Assembly: GCA_024304875.1 (NCBI GenBank)
Contig: JAMWZF010000191.1
Coordinates: 1 to 6,097, forward strand
DNA length: 6,097 nucleotides
Origin: Paracoccaceae bacterium
Lineage (GTDB): Bacteria; Pseudomonadota; Alphaproteobacteria; Rhodobacterales; Rhodobacteraceae
Direction of reading: 5' to 3'
The notes under the pieces are model-generated. The model searched no databases. It was not told the DNA's origin and worked only from the letters and a program-made list of their open reading frames with translations. The position numbers were made by a program, and so were the translations under genes. Numbering within the stretch: position 1 is the stretch's first letter; each line of letters begins with the position of its first letter. Shown here in pieces: positions 1 through 5,245 of the stretch.

Positions 1-2
1 GG

Positions 3-593
3 ATGACCCCGCGCGAGGCGCCCCCCGGCTCGCGCCCCCTGCCGGTGCCGCAGGACATGCCCTCGCGCCTGCTGTTCGAGGCGACCGAGTGGGAGGGCGC
101 CCCCGCCCTCGTCCTCACCGGCACGATCAGCCCGGGCGACGCGCAGCGCTTCGCCGATTTCATGATCGCCCGCGATCCGGTCCAGACCGTCTTCCTCAAC
201 TCCCCCGGCGGGTCGGTCACCGACGCGCTCGACATCGGGCGGCAGGTCCGCGCGATGGAGGCGGCGACGCGCATGTCCTCCGTCGACGTCTGTCTCTCGG
301 CCTGCCCCTACATCCTCGCCGCCGGGACCGAGCGGGCGGTGGACGAGGGCGCCATGGTCGGCGTCCACCAGCACTTCTTCGGCGAGAACACCGCCCTTCC
401 CGCCTTCCTCGCCGTCGAGGACATCCAGCGCGGGCAAGGCGAGGTCATGGGCTACCTCGTCGAGATGGGCATCGACCCGCGCCTGATGCAGCCCGCCCTG
501 CTGACCCCGCCGGACGAGATCTACATCCTGACGCCCGAGGAGATGGCGGACTACGCCCTGACGACCGGGAGCGACGAAGCGCCCGCCGAATAA
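3..593 (+). CDS. ClpP-fold serine-protease-like protein (COG3904-type), probably 5'-partial
   Basis: This is a protein with the ClpP/crotonase fold, probably exported or membrane-anchored; its substrate is unknown. The visible 196 residues contain the ClpP-like landmarks in order: GTISPGDA near residue 40, the oxyanion-type strand LNSPGGSV (66-72), the nucleophile region CLSAC with Ser99, then GVHQH with His122, and finally PDEIYILTPEEMADYAL. In that last segment Asp171 aligns with the third triad residue of ClpP (RDxF-S-x-EA-x-EYGL pattern). The triad therefore looks intact, with ClpP-like spacing of 23 and 49 residues. The ATG at position 3 has only two bases before it, and residues 1-25 are a Pro-rich linker of the kind that follows an N-terminal membrane anchor in this family. 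I infer that the real start and anchor are outside the window. It ends with TAA 39 bp before alr. The family call is fairly sure; proteolytic activity is not shown. Confidence 0.8.
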   Translation: MTPREAPPGSRPLPVPQDMPSRLLFEATEWEGAPALVLTGTISPGDAQRFADFMIARDPVQTVFLNSPGGSVTDALDIGRQVRAMEAATRMSSVDVCLSACPYILAAGTERAVDEGAMVGVHQHFFGENTALPAFLAVEDIQRGQGEVMGYLVEMGIDPRLMQPALLTPPDEIYILTPEEMADYALTTGSDEAPAE

Positions 594-632
594 CCCTTTT
601 CGAGCGCCCCGGCCTCTGCCAAAAGCCGCCCC

Positions 633-1652
633 ATGGCCACCGGAACCCTGCATATCGACCGCGCCGCGCTCGCCGCCAACTGGAAGGCGCTGGACGCGAT
701 GTCGGCGGTCGAGACGGCGGCGGTGGTCAAGGCGAACGGCTACGGCCTCGGCATCGAATTGGTGGCCGAGACCCTGGCGGCCGCCGGCGCCCGAAGTTTC
801 TTCGTCGCCACCGCCGAGGAAGGGGCGCGGCTCCGGGCCGCCCTTGGCCACGGCCCGGTCATCGCCGTCTTCTCCGGCCACATGGCCGGCGACACGGCCC
901 TGATCCGGGACCACGTCCTGACCCCCATGCTCAATTCGCCCGAGCAATGGACCCGCCATGCCGAAACCCTGCCCGGAGCGCCCTACGGCGTGCAACTCGA
1001 CAGCGGGATGAACCGGCTGGGGTTCGAGCCGGCGGACTGGGCGCCCATCGCCGGTGAGGCCCGGCCCTGGTGCGCCATCAGCCACCTCGCCTGCGCCGAC
1101 GAGCCGGACCACCCGATGAACGCCCGGCAGCTCGCCACCTTCCGCGAGATGACGGACGGGCTGGGCCTGAAGCGCTGCTTCGCCAATACCGGCGGCGTCC
1201 TCCTCGGGGCCGACTACCACTTCGACATGACCCGACCCGGCATCGGCCTCTACGGCGGGCTGCCGTTCGAGGGGGCCCGGCCGGTCGTCCGGCTCGACCT
1301 CCCCGTGATCCAGGTCCGCGACCTCGCCGCAGGAGAGTCCGTCGGCTACGGCAACACCTGGACCGCCCCCGGCCCTACGCGCATCGCAACCGTCTCGGGT
1401 GGCTATGCCGACGGGATCATCCGGGCGATGTCGAACAAGATCCGGCTCTGGTCCGGCGATGTGCCCTGCCCGCTGGTCGGCCGCGTCTCGATGGACCTCC
1501 TGACGATCGACGTCACCCACCTGCCCGAGGCGCCCGAGGCCCTGACCCTGATCGGGCCGCACCAGACCGTCGACGCGGTGGCGGACGCCGCAGGCACCAT
1601 CGGCTACGAGATCCTCACCTCCCTCGGCCCGCGCTACCGGAGAGCGGCGTGA
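633..1652 (+). CDS. alr: Alanine racemase
   Basis: This is a cytoplasmic PLP enzyme that interconverts L- and D-alanine, the D form being used for peptidoglycan. It has 339 residues, slightly short of the usual 355-370. The N-terminal TIM barrel begins with HIDRAALAANW and carries the PLP lysine Lys33 in VVKANGYGLG. MNRLG (126-130) holds the conserved substrate/PLP-contacting Arg128. The second catalytic base is Tyr239 in SVGYGNTW. GYADG (257-261) and GRVSMDL (283-289) are standard C-domain motifs, and the protein closes with the conserved GTIGYEILTSLGPRYRR. The start is chosen because the family's first beta strand begins about five residues after this ATG; no clear Shine-Dalgarno precedes it. 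Its stop TGA overlaps the GTG start of mlaE, so the two are probably co-transcribed. Identification is secure. Whether this copy is biosynthetic (alr) or catabolic (dadX) cannot be told from sequence, but the absence of a D-amino-acid dehydrogenase neighbour favours alr. Confidence 0.96.
   Translation: MATGTLHIDRAALAANWKALDAMSAVETAAVVKANGYGLGIELVAETLAAAGARSFFVATAEEGARLRAALGHGPVIAVFSGHMAGDTALIRDHVLTPMLNSPEQWTRHAETLPGAPYGVQLDSGMNRLGFEPADWAPIAGEARPWCAISHLACADEPDHPMNARQLATFREMTDGLGLKRCFANTGGVLLGADYHFDMTRPGIGLYGGLPFEGARPVVRLDLPVIQVRDLAAGESVGYGNTWTAPGPTRIATVSGGYADGIIRAMSNKIRLWSGDVPCPLVGRVSMDLLTIDVTHLPEAPEALTLIGPHQTVDAVADAAGTIGYEILTSLGPRYRRAA
1639..1644 (+). promoter_or_regulatory. Ribosome binding site setting the GTG start of mlaE
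   Basis: GGAGAG lies 4 nt before the GTG at 1649 and inside the last codons of alr. The reading frame is open far upstream, so this site, together with the family's usual N-terminal length, is what fixes the start at 1649 rather than at an earlier in-frame codon within alr. Confidence 0.6.
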
Positions 1653-2413
1653 GGGCCATCGGCCGTGCCACCCTCGCCCTCCTCGCGGTGATCGGGCAAC
1701 TTGCGATCTTCACCGGGCAGACGCTCTCGCATCTCGTCCGCCCGCCCCTCTACCCGCGCGAGATCGGCGCCGCCCTGTTCCAGATCGGCTGGAGCTCCCT
1801 CCCCGTGGTCGGCCTCACCGCGCTGTTCACCGGCGGCGCGCTGGCGCTTCAGATCTACGCCGGCGGCGCGCGCTTCTCGGCCGAGGCGGTGGTGCCCCAG
1901 ATCGTCGCCATCGGCATGGTTCGCGAACTGGGGCCGGTCCTCGTCGGGCTGATGATCGCGGCGCGGGTGACGTCCTCCATCGCCGCCGAGATCGCCACCA
2001 TGAAGGTGACCGAGCAGATCGACGCGCTGGTCACCCTCTCCACCGACCCGATGAAATACCTGACACTCCCCCGCGTGCTGGCGGCGACGCTCGCGATGCC
2101 GGTGCTGGTCGGGGTCGGCGACCTCATCGGCATCCTCGGCGGCTACCTCGTCGGGACCGGACGACTGGGGTTCAACCCCACGACCTACATCAGGAACACC
2201 ATGGACTTCCTTGAATTCCATGACGTTCTGTCCTCCCTCGTGAAGGGCGCCGTCTTCGGCTTCATCGCCGCCCTCATCGGCTGCTGGTACGGGATGACCT
2301 CGGGCCGGGGCGCGATGGGCGTGGGACGGGCGACCAAGGGCGCGGTGGTCGCGGCGGCGGTCCTGATCCTCGCCGCCAACTTCCTGCTGACGGAGGCGTT
2401 CTTCTCGACATGA
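1649..2413 (+). CDS. mlaE: MlaE-family ABC transporter permease (phospholipid transport)
   Basis: This is the inner-membrane permease of an MCE/Mla-type ABC system that moves phospholipids between the inner and outer membranes. It has 254 residues, close to the family's roughly 260. Visible hallmarks are the GGALALQ segment (62-68), then VRELGPVLVGLMIAARVTSS (91-110) running into IAAEIATMKVTEQIDAL, and DPMKYLTLPRVLA (133-145). This is the signature block of the MlaE/TTG2B permeases, which contacts the ATPase. About five or six hydrophobic helices can be placed, near residues 8-25, 50-70, 92-107, 145-170, 198-215 and 229-249. The GTG start overlaps the alr stop (GTGA), and the stop overlaps the mlaF start (ATGA), indicating translational coupling and one operon. 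The family is certain; the substrate is inferred from the family. No mlaD-like gene for the periplasmic MCE ring lies in the window. Confidence 0.93.
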   Translation: MRAIGRATLALLAVIGQLAIFTGQTLSHLVRPPLYPREIGAALFQIGWSSLPVVGLTALFTGGALALQIYAGGARFSAEAVVPQIVAIGMVRELGPVLVGLMIAARVTSSIAAEIATMKVTEQIDALVTLSTDPMKYLTLPRVLAATLAMPVLVGVGDLIGILGGYLVGTGRLGFNPTTYIRNTMDFLEFHDVLSSLVKGAVFGFIAALIGCWYGMTSGRGAMGVGRATKGAVVAAAVLILAANFLLTEAFFST

Positions 2414-3156
2414 TAGAACTGACCGGCGTCGAAAAATCCTTTGGCGACAACCACGTGCTGCGCGGTATCGACCTGACGGTCGAGCGCGGCACCAGCCTCG
2501 TCGTGATCGGCGGCTCCGGCACCGGCAAGTCGGTGCTGCTGAAGTGCATCCTCGGGCTGATCCCGCCGGACCGGGGGGTGATCACCGTCGACGGGCAGGA
2601 CGTCGCCACCGGCGACCGGGACGCCTTCCTTGCCCGGTTCGGGATGCTGTTCCAGGGGTCCGCCCTGTTCGATTCGCTGCCCGTCTGGCAGAACGTCGCC
2701 TTCCGGCTCCTGCGCGGCGCGCTCCGGCGGCCGCGCGGCGAAGCCCGCGAGATCGCCATCGAGAAACTGCGCCGGGTCGGTCTCGGCGCCGAGGTGGCGG
2801 ACCGGCTGCCGGGTGAACTCTCGGGCGGCATGCAGAAGCGCGTCGGCCTCGCCCGCGCCATCGCCGCCGACCCCCCGATCATCTTCTTCGACGAGCCGAC
2901 GGCGGGACTCGACCCGATCCTGGCCCGGGTGATCAACGATCTCATCCGCGAAATCGTGGTGGACATGAAGGCGACGGCGATCACCATCACCCACGACATG
3001 GGCTCCGTCCGGGCCATCGCCGACCGGGTGGCGATGCTGCACGGAGGCCGGTTGCGCTGGACCGGAACGAGGGCGGAAATGGACGACACGGCAGACCCTT
3101 ACGTGACGCAATTCATCCACGGGTCCGCCACCGGCCCGATCGAGACCCTGCGCTGA
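2410..3156 (+). CDS. mlaF: MlaF-family ABC transporter ATP-binding protein
   Basis: This is the cytoplasmic ATPase that drives the MlaE permease. Its 248 residues hold a complete nucleotide-binding domain: Walker A GGSGTGKS (34-41), Q-loop Gln82 in MLFQGSALFDSLPVWQNV, signature LSGGMQKRVGLARA (137-150), Walker B IIFFDEP (157-163) with Glu162, D-loop AGLDP (165-169) and switch His195 in THDM. The Q-loop stretch 'FQGSALFDSL.VW.NV' and 'LSGGMQKRV' are typical of the MlaF/TTG2A branch rather than of other ABC ATPases. The ATG overlaps the mlaE stop by four bases. A GGAGG at 2392-2396 sits 13 nt upstream, which is far for a ribosome binding site, so re-initiation after mlaE is likely. The stop overlaps the next ATG by one base. 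All catalytic residues are present, so it should be active. Confidence 0.95.
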   Translation: MIELTGVEKSFGDNHVLRGIDLTVERGTSLVVIGGSGTGKSVLLKCILGLIPPDRGVITVDGQDVATGDRDAFLARFGMLFQGSALFDSLPVWQNVAFRLLRGALRRPRGEAREIAIEKLRRVGLGAEVADRLPGELSGGMQKRVGLARAIAADPPIIFFDEPTAGLDPILARVINDLIREIVVDMKATAITITHDMGSVRAIADRVAMLHGGRLRWTGTRAEMDDTADPYVTQFIHGSATGPIETLR

Positions 3157-3551
3157 TGTCCTCCTTCCTGCAGCCGGACCCGGTGATCCTGAGCTTTCTG
3201 GCCTACAAGCAGGTCATCTACCTCGAGGCCCTGGTGCTGTTCGCCCTTCTGCGCGCGGTCCTCAGCCGCGGCGCCTCCCGCCTCGCGGCATTGGCGGCGC
3301 TCCTTCTGGCGGCGCTTTTCGTCGCGGCCAAATGGCTACCGCCGTCATTCAACCTGTCGTCAGGGCCGCTGGTACTGCTCGGCGGCTGGGTGCGCACATC
3401 GCTCGGCGGGATGACGGCACCGATCCTCTGCTCGCTCCTGCTGCTGGCGGCCGCGGTCCTGCCGGGCCGTCGGTTCTGGGGGATCGACGCGATCCACGGC
3501 CTGGGATTTGCCGCGCTTCTGGGTCTCTGGGGCTACTCCATCCTGGGCTGA
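3156..3551 (+). CDS. Unrecognised small multi-spanning membrane protein coupled to mlaF
   Basis: I do not recognise this 131-residue protein. It is strongly hydrophobic, with four likely membrane helices near residues 19-36, 43-60, 85-103 and 109-130. Loops carry basic residues (RGASR at 39-42; GRR at 104-106). A polar segment with PPSFNLSSGP (62-71) and GGWVRTSLGGM (76-86) lies between helices 2 and 3. By the positive-inside rule both termini and the two Arg-containing loops would be cytoplasmic and the 62-84 segment periplasmic; this is inference. There is no signal peptide, Cys pair or catalytic motif. Its ATG shares one base with the mlaF stop (TGATG), so it is almost certainly translated with mlaF and may be an accessory part of the MlaEF transporter. 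Codon use and GC match its neighbours, supporting a real gene. Function is unknown. Confidence 0.8.
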   Translation: MSSFLQPDPVILSFLAYKQVIYLEALVLFALLRAVLSRGASRLAALAALLLAALFVAAKWLPPSFNLSSGPLVLLGGWVRTSLGGMTAPILCSLLLLAAAVLPGRRFWGIDAIHGLGFAALLGLWGYSILG

Positions 3552-3565
3552 GACCCCGTTACCCT

Positions 3566-3588
3566 ACGATACCTTTGCTCGCTATCGT
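3566..3588 (+). terminator. Weak candidate terminator of the alr-mla operon
   Basis: A perfect 6-bp stem, ACGATA with TATCGT, encloses an 11-nt loop and is followed by only three T's. It lies 15 nt after the last stop codon of the operon. The stem is short and A/T-rich and the T-run poor, so termination here is only a possibility. The position is what makes it worth noting. Confidence 0.25.
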
Positions 3589-3753
3589 TTCCAGAGGCGC
3601 AAGGGCTTGCCCAGGATGTTGGCCGGCACAACGCCCACCGACAAGATACGCATTTGCCATCGCCCCATTGTCGCGAATTGCGAAACAACGTCTCCGAAAT
3701 CATCGCGGCCGCCCTTTCCCCCGCGGGGTATCGGCATAATTTTGCCTAAGACG

Positions 3754-3759
3754 TTGACA
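3754..3759 (+). promoter_or_regulatory. Possible -35 box (TTGACA) for the coiled-coil gene
   Basis: A perfect consensus TTGACA lies 35 nt before the ATG at 3795, in the only low-GC gap upstream of that gene. No recognisable -10 hexamer lies 16-18 nt downstream; that stretch is G/C-rich. Alphaproteobacterial housekeeping promoters often keep TTGAC with a degenerate -10, so it may still function. The nearby CATAAT at 3735-3740 is an alternative -10, but it lacks a good -35. Confidence 0.25.
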
Positions 3760-3781
3760 GCGGGGCCGATCCCGCCGGCAC

Positions 3782-3786
3782 GGGAG
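3782..3786 (+). promoter_or_regulatory. Ribosome binding site of the coiled-coil membrane protein gene
   Basis: GGGAG lies 8 nt before the ATG at 3795, a standard distance. It supports 3795 as the true start, since the resulting protein begins with a short cytoplasmic tail directly followed by a membrane helix. Confidence 0.6.
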
Positions 3787-3794
3787 CTTTCGAG

Positions 3795-4550
3795 ATGTCT
3801 TTGATCGGGGTCGGCTTCGCCGCTTTCACACTCGCCCGCGGACTTGCCGCCCTCCTTCTTGTCGCGCTCGCCCTCGGTACCGCGACCCTCACCCTGCTGG
3901 CGACCTTCGGGACAGCGCCCTGGCTGGATTTCAACGCCACTTTCGGGACGATGGTCCTGCCCGAAGCCGGCATGGTCACCCAGATCGGGATCACCCTGGT
4001 CCTGGTCAGCCTGCTGTTCTACCTGCCCGCCTCCGCCCGGATCCTGAGGCTCGAGGCCGGTCATCGCAGCTTCGACATCCGGATGGAGGACGTCGCCCGC
4101 GCCTACCACCTCTGCCACACCGCCGACCGGGCCGGGGCCTTCACCATGTCCTCCGAATTCGACGCGGTCCGCGAGCGGCTGGCCTACCTGCGCGACCATC
4201 CCGACCTCGAACGGCTGGAGCCGGACGTCCTGCAGGTCGCCGCCCAGATGTCCCAGCAGGCCCGGCACCTCGCCGACGTCTACAGCGACGACAAGGTGGA
4301 ACGGGCTCGGGATTTCCTGCGCCAGCGCCAGCAAGAGGCCGAGCGCCAGCAGGAGCGCATCGTCGAGGCGCAGCACGCGATGACCGAGATCCGCAAGTGG
4401 GCGCAGCAGGTCGAGCTGGAGGAGAGCGTCGTCGCCAGCCAGCTCGCCCGCCTCGAAGAGCATCTGGTCGACTGCATGCCCGCCCTCGGTTACCGGCTCG
4501 AGAAGGACGAGACGGTCGTCACCTTCGCCGGGCGCGAAGCGGCGGAATAG
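3795..4550 (+). CDS. Two-TM, coiled-coil membrane protein (family often labelled 'DNA repair protein' in Rhodobacterales)
   Basis: This 251-residue protein has a short N-terminal tail, a membrane helix near 15-37, a periplasmic loop of about 22 residues (WLDFNATFG within it), a second helix near 60-78, and then a long cytoplasmic domain. After the second helix comes SARILRLEAGHRSF, then a conserved-looking helical block, MEDVARAYHLCHTADRAG and SSEFDAVRERLAYLRDHPDL (119-138). A charged, Gln/Glu/Arg-rich stretch at about 165-225 looks like a coiled coil. I recall this family being annotated 'DNA repair protein' in Rhodobacterales genomes, apparently without experimental support; I see no nuclease, helicase or nucleotide-binding motif. 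It resembles a membrane-tethered scaffold. A good ribosome binding site precedes it, and the pqiA-like gene follows after 38 bp, so those two are probably co-transcribed. Gene reality is high; function is open. Confidence 0.85.
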   Translation: MSLIGVGFAAFTLARGLAALLLVALALGTATLTLLATFGTAPWLDFNATFGTMVLPEAGMVTQIGITLVLVSLLFYLPASARILRLEAGHRSFDIRMEDVARAYHLCHTADRAGAFTMSSEFDAVRERLAYLRDHPDLERLEPDVLQVAAQMSQQARHLADVYSDDKVERARDFLRQRQQEAERQQERIVEAQHAMTEIRKWAQQVELEESVVASQLARLEEHLVDCMPALGYRLEKDETVVTFAGREAAE

Positions 4551-4588
4551 GCTTGCGCGGGCCTGCCCCCGCCGCCATCTGAAGGGCC

Positions 4589-5026
4589 ATGAAAGCGGCC
4601 CTCACCTACGCCAACCTCGCCCTGCTGGTCCTGTTCCCGGTCGCCTGGTTTGCGCCGCTGATGCGGGCCGGCTTCCTGCCGCTCTTCGGAATGAGCGAGA
4701 TCAGCGTCATCTCGGGCCTGCAGGCGCTCTGGGACAGTGACGTCTTCCTGGCGCTCCTCGTCACCGCCTTCGCCCTCTTCGCGCCCTACCTCAAGACGAT
4801 CGGCCTCGCGCTCCTCCACTTCGGCCTGCTGGACCGGCGCACGCTGCCGGCGCTGGCCTGGCTGGGCAAGCTGGCGATGGCGGACGTCTTCCTGATCGCC
4901 CTCTACATCGTGGCGGCCAAGGGCATCGGCGTGGGACGGGTGGAAATCGCCTGGGGCCTCTACCTCTTCACCGCCTGCATCCTCGCCTCCCTCGCGACCT
5001 CGGCCCTGACGGCGCGCAAGGGATGA
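4589..5026 (+). CDS. Single-domain PqiA-like (paraquat-inducible protein A) inner-membrane protein
   Basis: This 145-residue integral membrane protein has four likely helices, near 5-23, 48-68, 93-111 and 118-138. The pattern matches one PqiA domain: FPVAWFAPLM (16-25), a Ser-rich turn with ISVISGLQALWDSDVFLALLV (38-58), FAPYLK (64-69), and the diagnostic GKLAMADVFLIALYIVA (93-109), which corresponds to the family's GxWSMxDVFxVA. E. coli PqiA has two such domains and zinc-ribbon cysteines; here there is one domain and no CxxC. In E. coli PqiA works with the MCE protein PqiB in envelope lipid transport, so a link with the MlaEF pair upstream is plausible but inferred. AAGGG immediately precedes the ATG with short spacing, a mediocre ribosome binding site. 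It follows the coiled-coil gene by 38 bp and is followed by a large palindromic region that probably ends the transcript. Confidence 0.85.
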   Translation: MKAALTYANLALLVLFPVAWFAPLMRAGFLPLFGMSEISVISGLQALWDSDVFLALLVTAFALFAPYLKTIGLALLHFGLLDRRTLPALAWLGKLAMADVFLIALYIVAAKGIGVGRVEIAWGLYLFTACILASLATSALTARKG

Positions 5027-5031
5027 GAGCG

Positions 5032-5050
5032 CTGGGGGTTCCACCCCCAG
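5032..5050 (+). repeat. G/C hairpin at the left end of the composite palindrome; possible pqiA-like terminator
   Basis: CTGGGGG (5032-5038) pairs perfectly with CCCCCAG (5044-5050) across a TTCCA loop, giving a very stable 7-bp stem only 5 nt after the pqiA-like stop codon. No T-run follows, so it is not a classical intrinsic terminator, but its position suggests a role in ending or protecting the 3' end of that mRNA. Confidence 0.7.
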
Positions 5051-5051
5051 A

Positions 5052-5127
5052 CCCCCGAGGTATTTGGGGCGAAAAGAGGATGCATGGCGCGCCTGTTCCC
5101 CTCTTTTCGCTTCAAATACCTCGGGGG
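5052..5127 (+). repeat. 76-bp inverted repeat with 28-nt arms (REPIN/BIME-like intergenic element)
   Basis: The left arm 5052-5079 begins CCCCCGAGGTATTTG and ends CGAAAAGAGG. The right arm 5100-5127 is its reverse complement except at two positions. The differences, 5067/5112 and 5068/5111, are G opposite T, so RNA copied from the + strand would form a continuous 28-bp stem with two G-U pairs. The 20-nt loop carries the palindrome GGCGCGCC (5086-5093), centred exactly on the dyad axis. Elements built on this C5-GAGGTATTT motif next to G/C hairpins are, from memory, scattered widely between genes in Rhodobacterales. It may be a dispersed non-autonomous repeat and may act as a bidirectional terminator or mRNA stabiliser. 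Confidence 0.85.
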
Positions 5128-5138
5128 GAGCCGCAGGC

Positions 5139-5155
5139 GGGGGGCAGCGCCCCCC
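5139..5155 (+). repeat. G/C hairpin at the right end of the composite palindrome
   Basis: GGGGGGC (5139-5145) pairs with GCCCCCC (5149-5155) across an AGC loop. It mirrors the left G/C hairpin: both lie just outside the C5-GAGGTATTT ends of the central inverted repeat. On this side an extra 11-nt piece separates hairpin and arm. CTCTT follows, too poor in T for a classical terminator. Confidence 0.65.
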
Positions 5156-5162
5156 CTCTTGC

Positions 5163-5220
5163 CTTGACCCAGTAGACCTCCCTTTGCGGGGGCATCCCGC
5201 AAGGTGGGACTTGACCCACC
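5163..5220 (+). repeat. CTTGACCCA direct repeat flanking a hairpin in the radA upstream region
   Basis: CTTGACCCA occurs at 5163-5171 and again at 5210-5218. Between them a hairpin forms from 5182-5190 and 5196-5204 (9 pairs including one G-U, 5-nt loop). A second, competing stem pairs GGTGGG (5203-5208) with CCCACC (5215-5220). The two stems share bases 5203-5204, so they partly exclude each other. This could be a second dispersed repeat or part of the radA leader. The TTGACC within the second copy (5211-5216) resembles a -35 box, but no convincing -10 follows. Confidence 0.5.
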
Positions 5221-5245
5221 CCGCGCCCGGGCCGAGAACGGCGCG

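Larger units (their letters stand above)
3552..3794. other. Non-coding gap of lower GC between the mla operon and the coiled-coil gene
   Basis: No gene on either strand convinces me here. By hand count positions 3551-3720 are about 58% G+C, clearly below the surrounding coding DNA (one line sampled in the pqiA-like gene is near 78%). The region holds a 6-bp stem ACGATA/TATCGT (3566-3571 with 3583-3588, 11-nt loop) just after the operon, a 10-bp palindrome CCCCGCGGGG (3719-3728), a CATAAT (3735-3740) and a TTGACA (3754-3759). On the minus strand, short frames of 28 codons (3668-3582) and 33 codons (3660-3559) are open, but neither has a good ribosome binding site. A promoter for the downstream gene most likely lies here. 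Confidence 0.6.

Noticed and set aside
596..625. CTTTT/AAAAG inverted repeat between the first gene and alr as a terminator
   Set aside because: Only 5 A/T-rich pairs with a 20-nt loop and no T-run after it; too weak, and it would separate genes that appear co-directional and close.
89..1057. Long + strand open frame across the ClpP-like gene and alr
   Set aside because: Translation is dominated by Arg, Pro, Gly and Ala with no family likeness, as expected from an alternate frame of GC-rich coding DNA; two well-supported genes occupy the same bases.
1070..1648. N-terminal extension of mlaE to an ATG inside alr
   Set aside because: The extra residues are a low-complexity Arg/Pro-rich shadow of alr. 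The MlaE family length and the GGAGAG before the GTG at 1649 place the start there.
2185..3120. Minus-strand open frame opposite mlaE/mlaF
   Set aside because: It is a mirror of the strongly supported mlaF codons; the product is rich in Arg/Asp/Gly/His with no motif.
3508..3804. + strand frame of 98 codons bridging the low-GC gap
   Set aside because: It begins inside the coding sequence of the 4-TM protein and ends inside the next gene, with no ribosome binding site; the Pro-rich second half looks like chance translation.
3582..4463. Minus-strand frame of 293 codons opposite the coiled-coil gene
   Set aside because: Most of it is antisense to a gene with a good ribosome binding site, TM helices and coiled coil. 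Only its last 28 codons fall in the intergenic gap, and these are treated as a finding.
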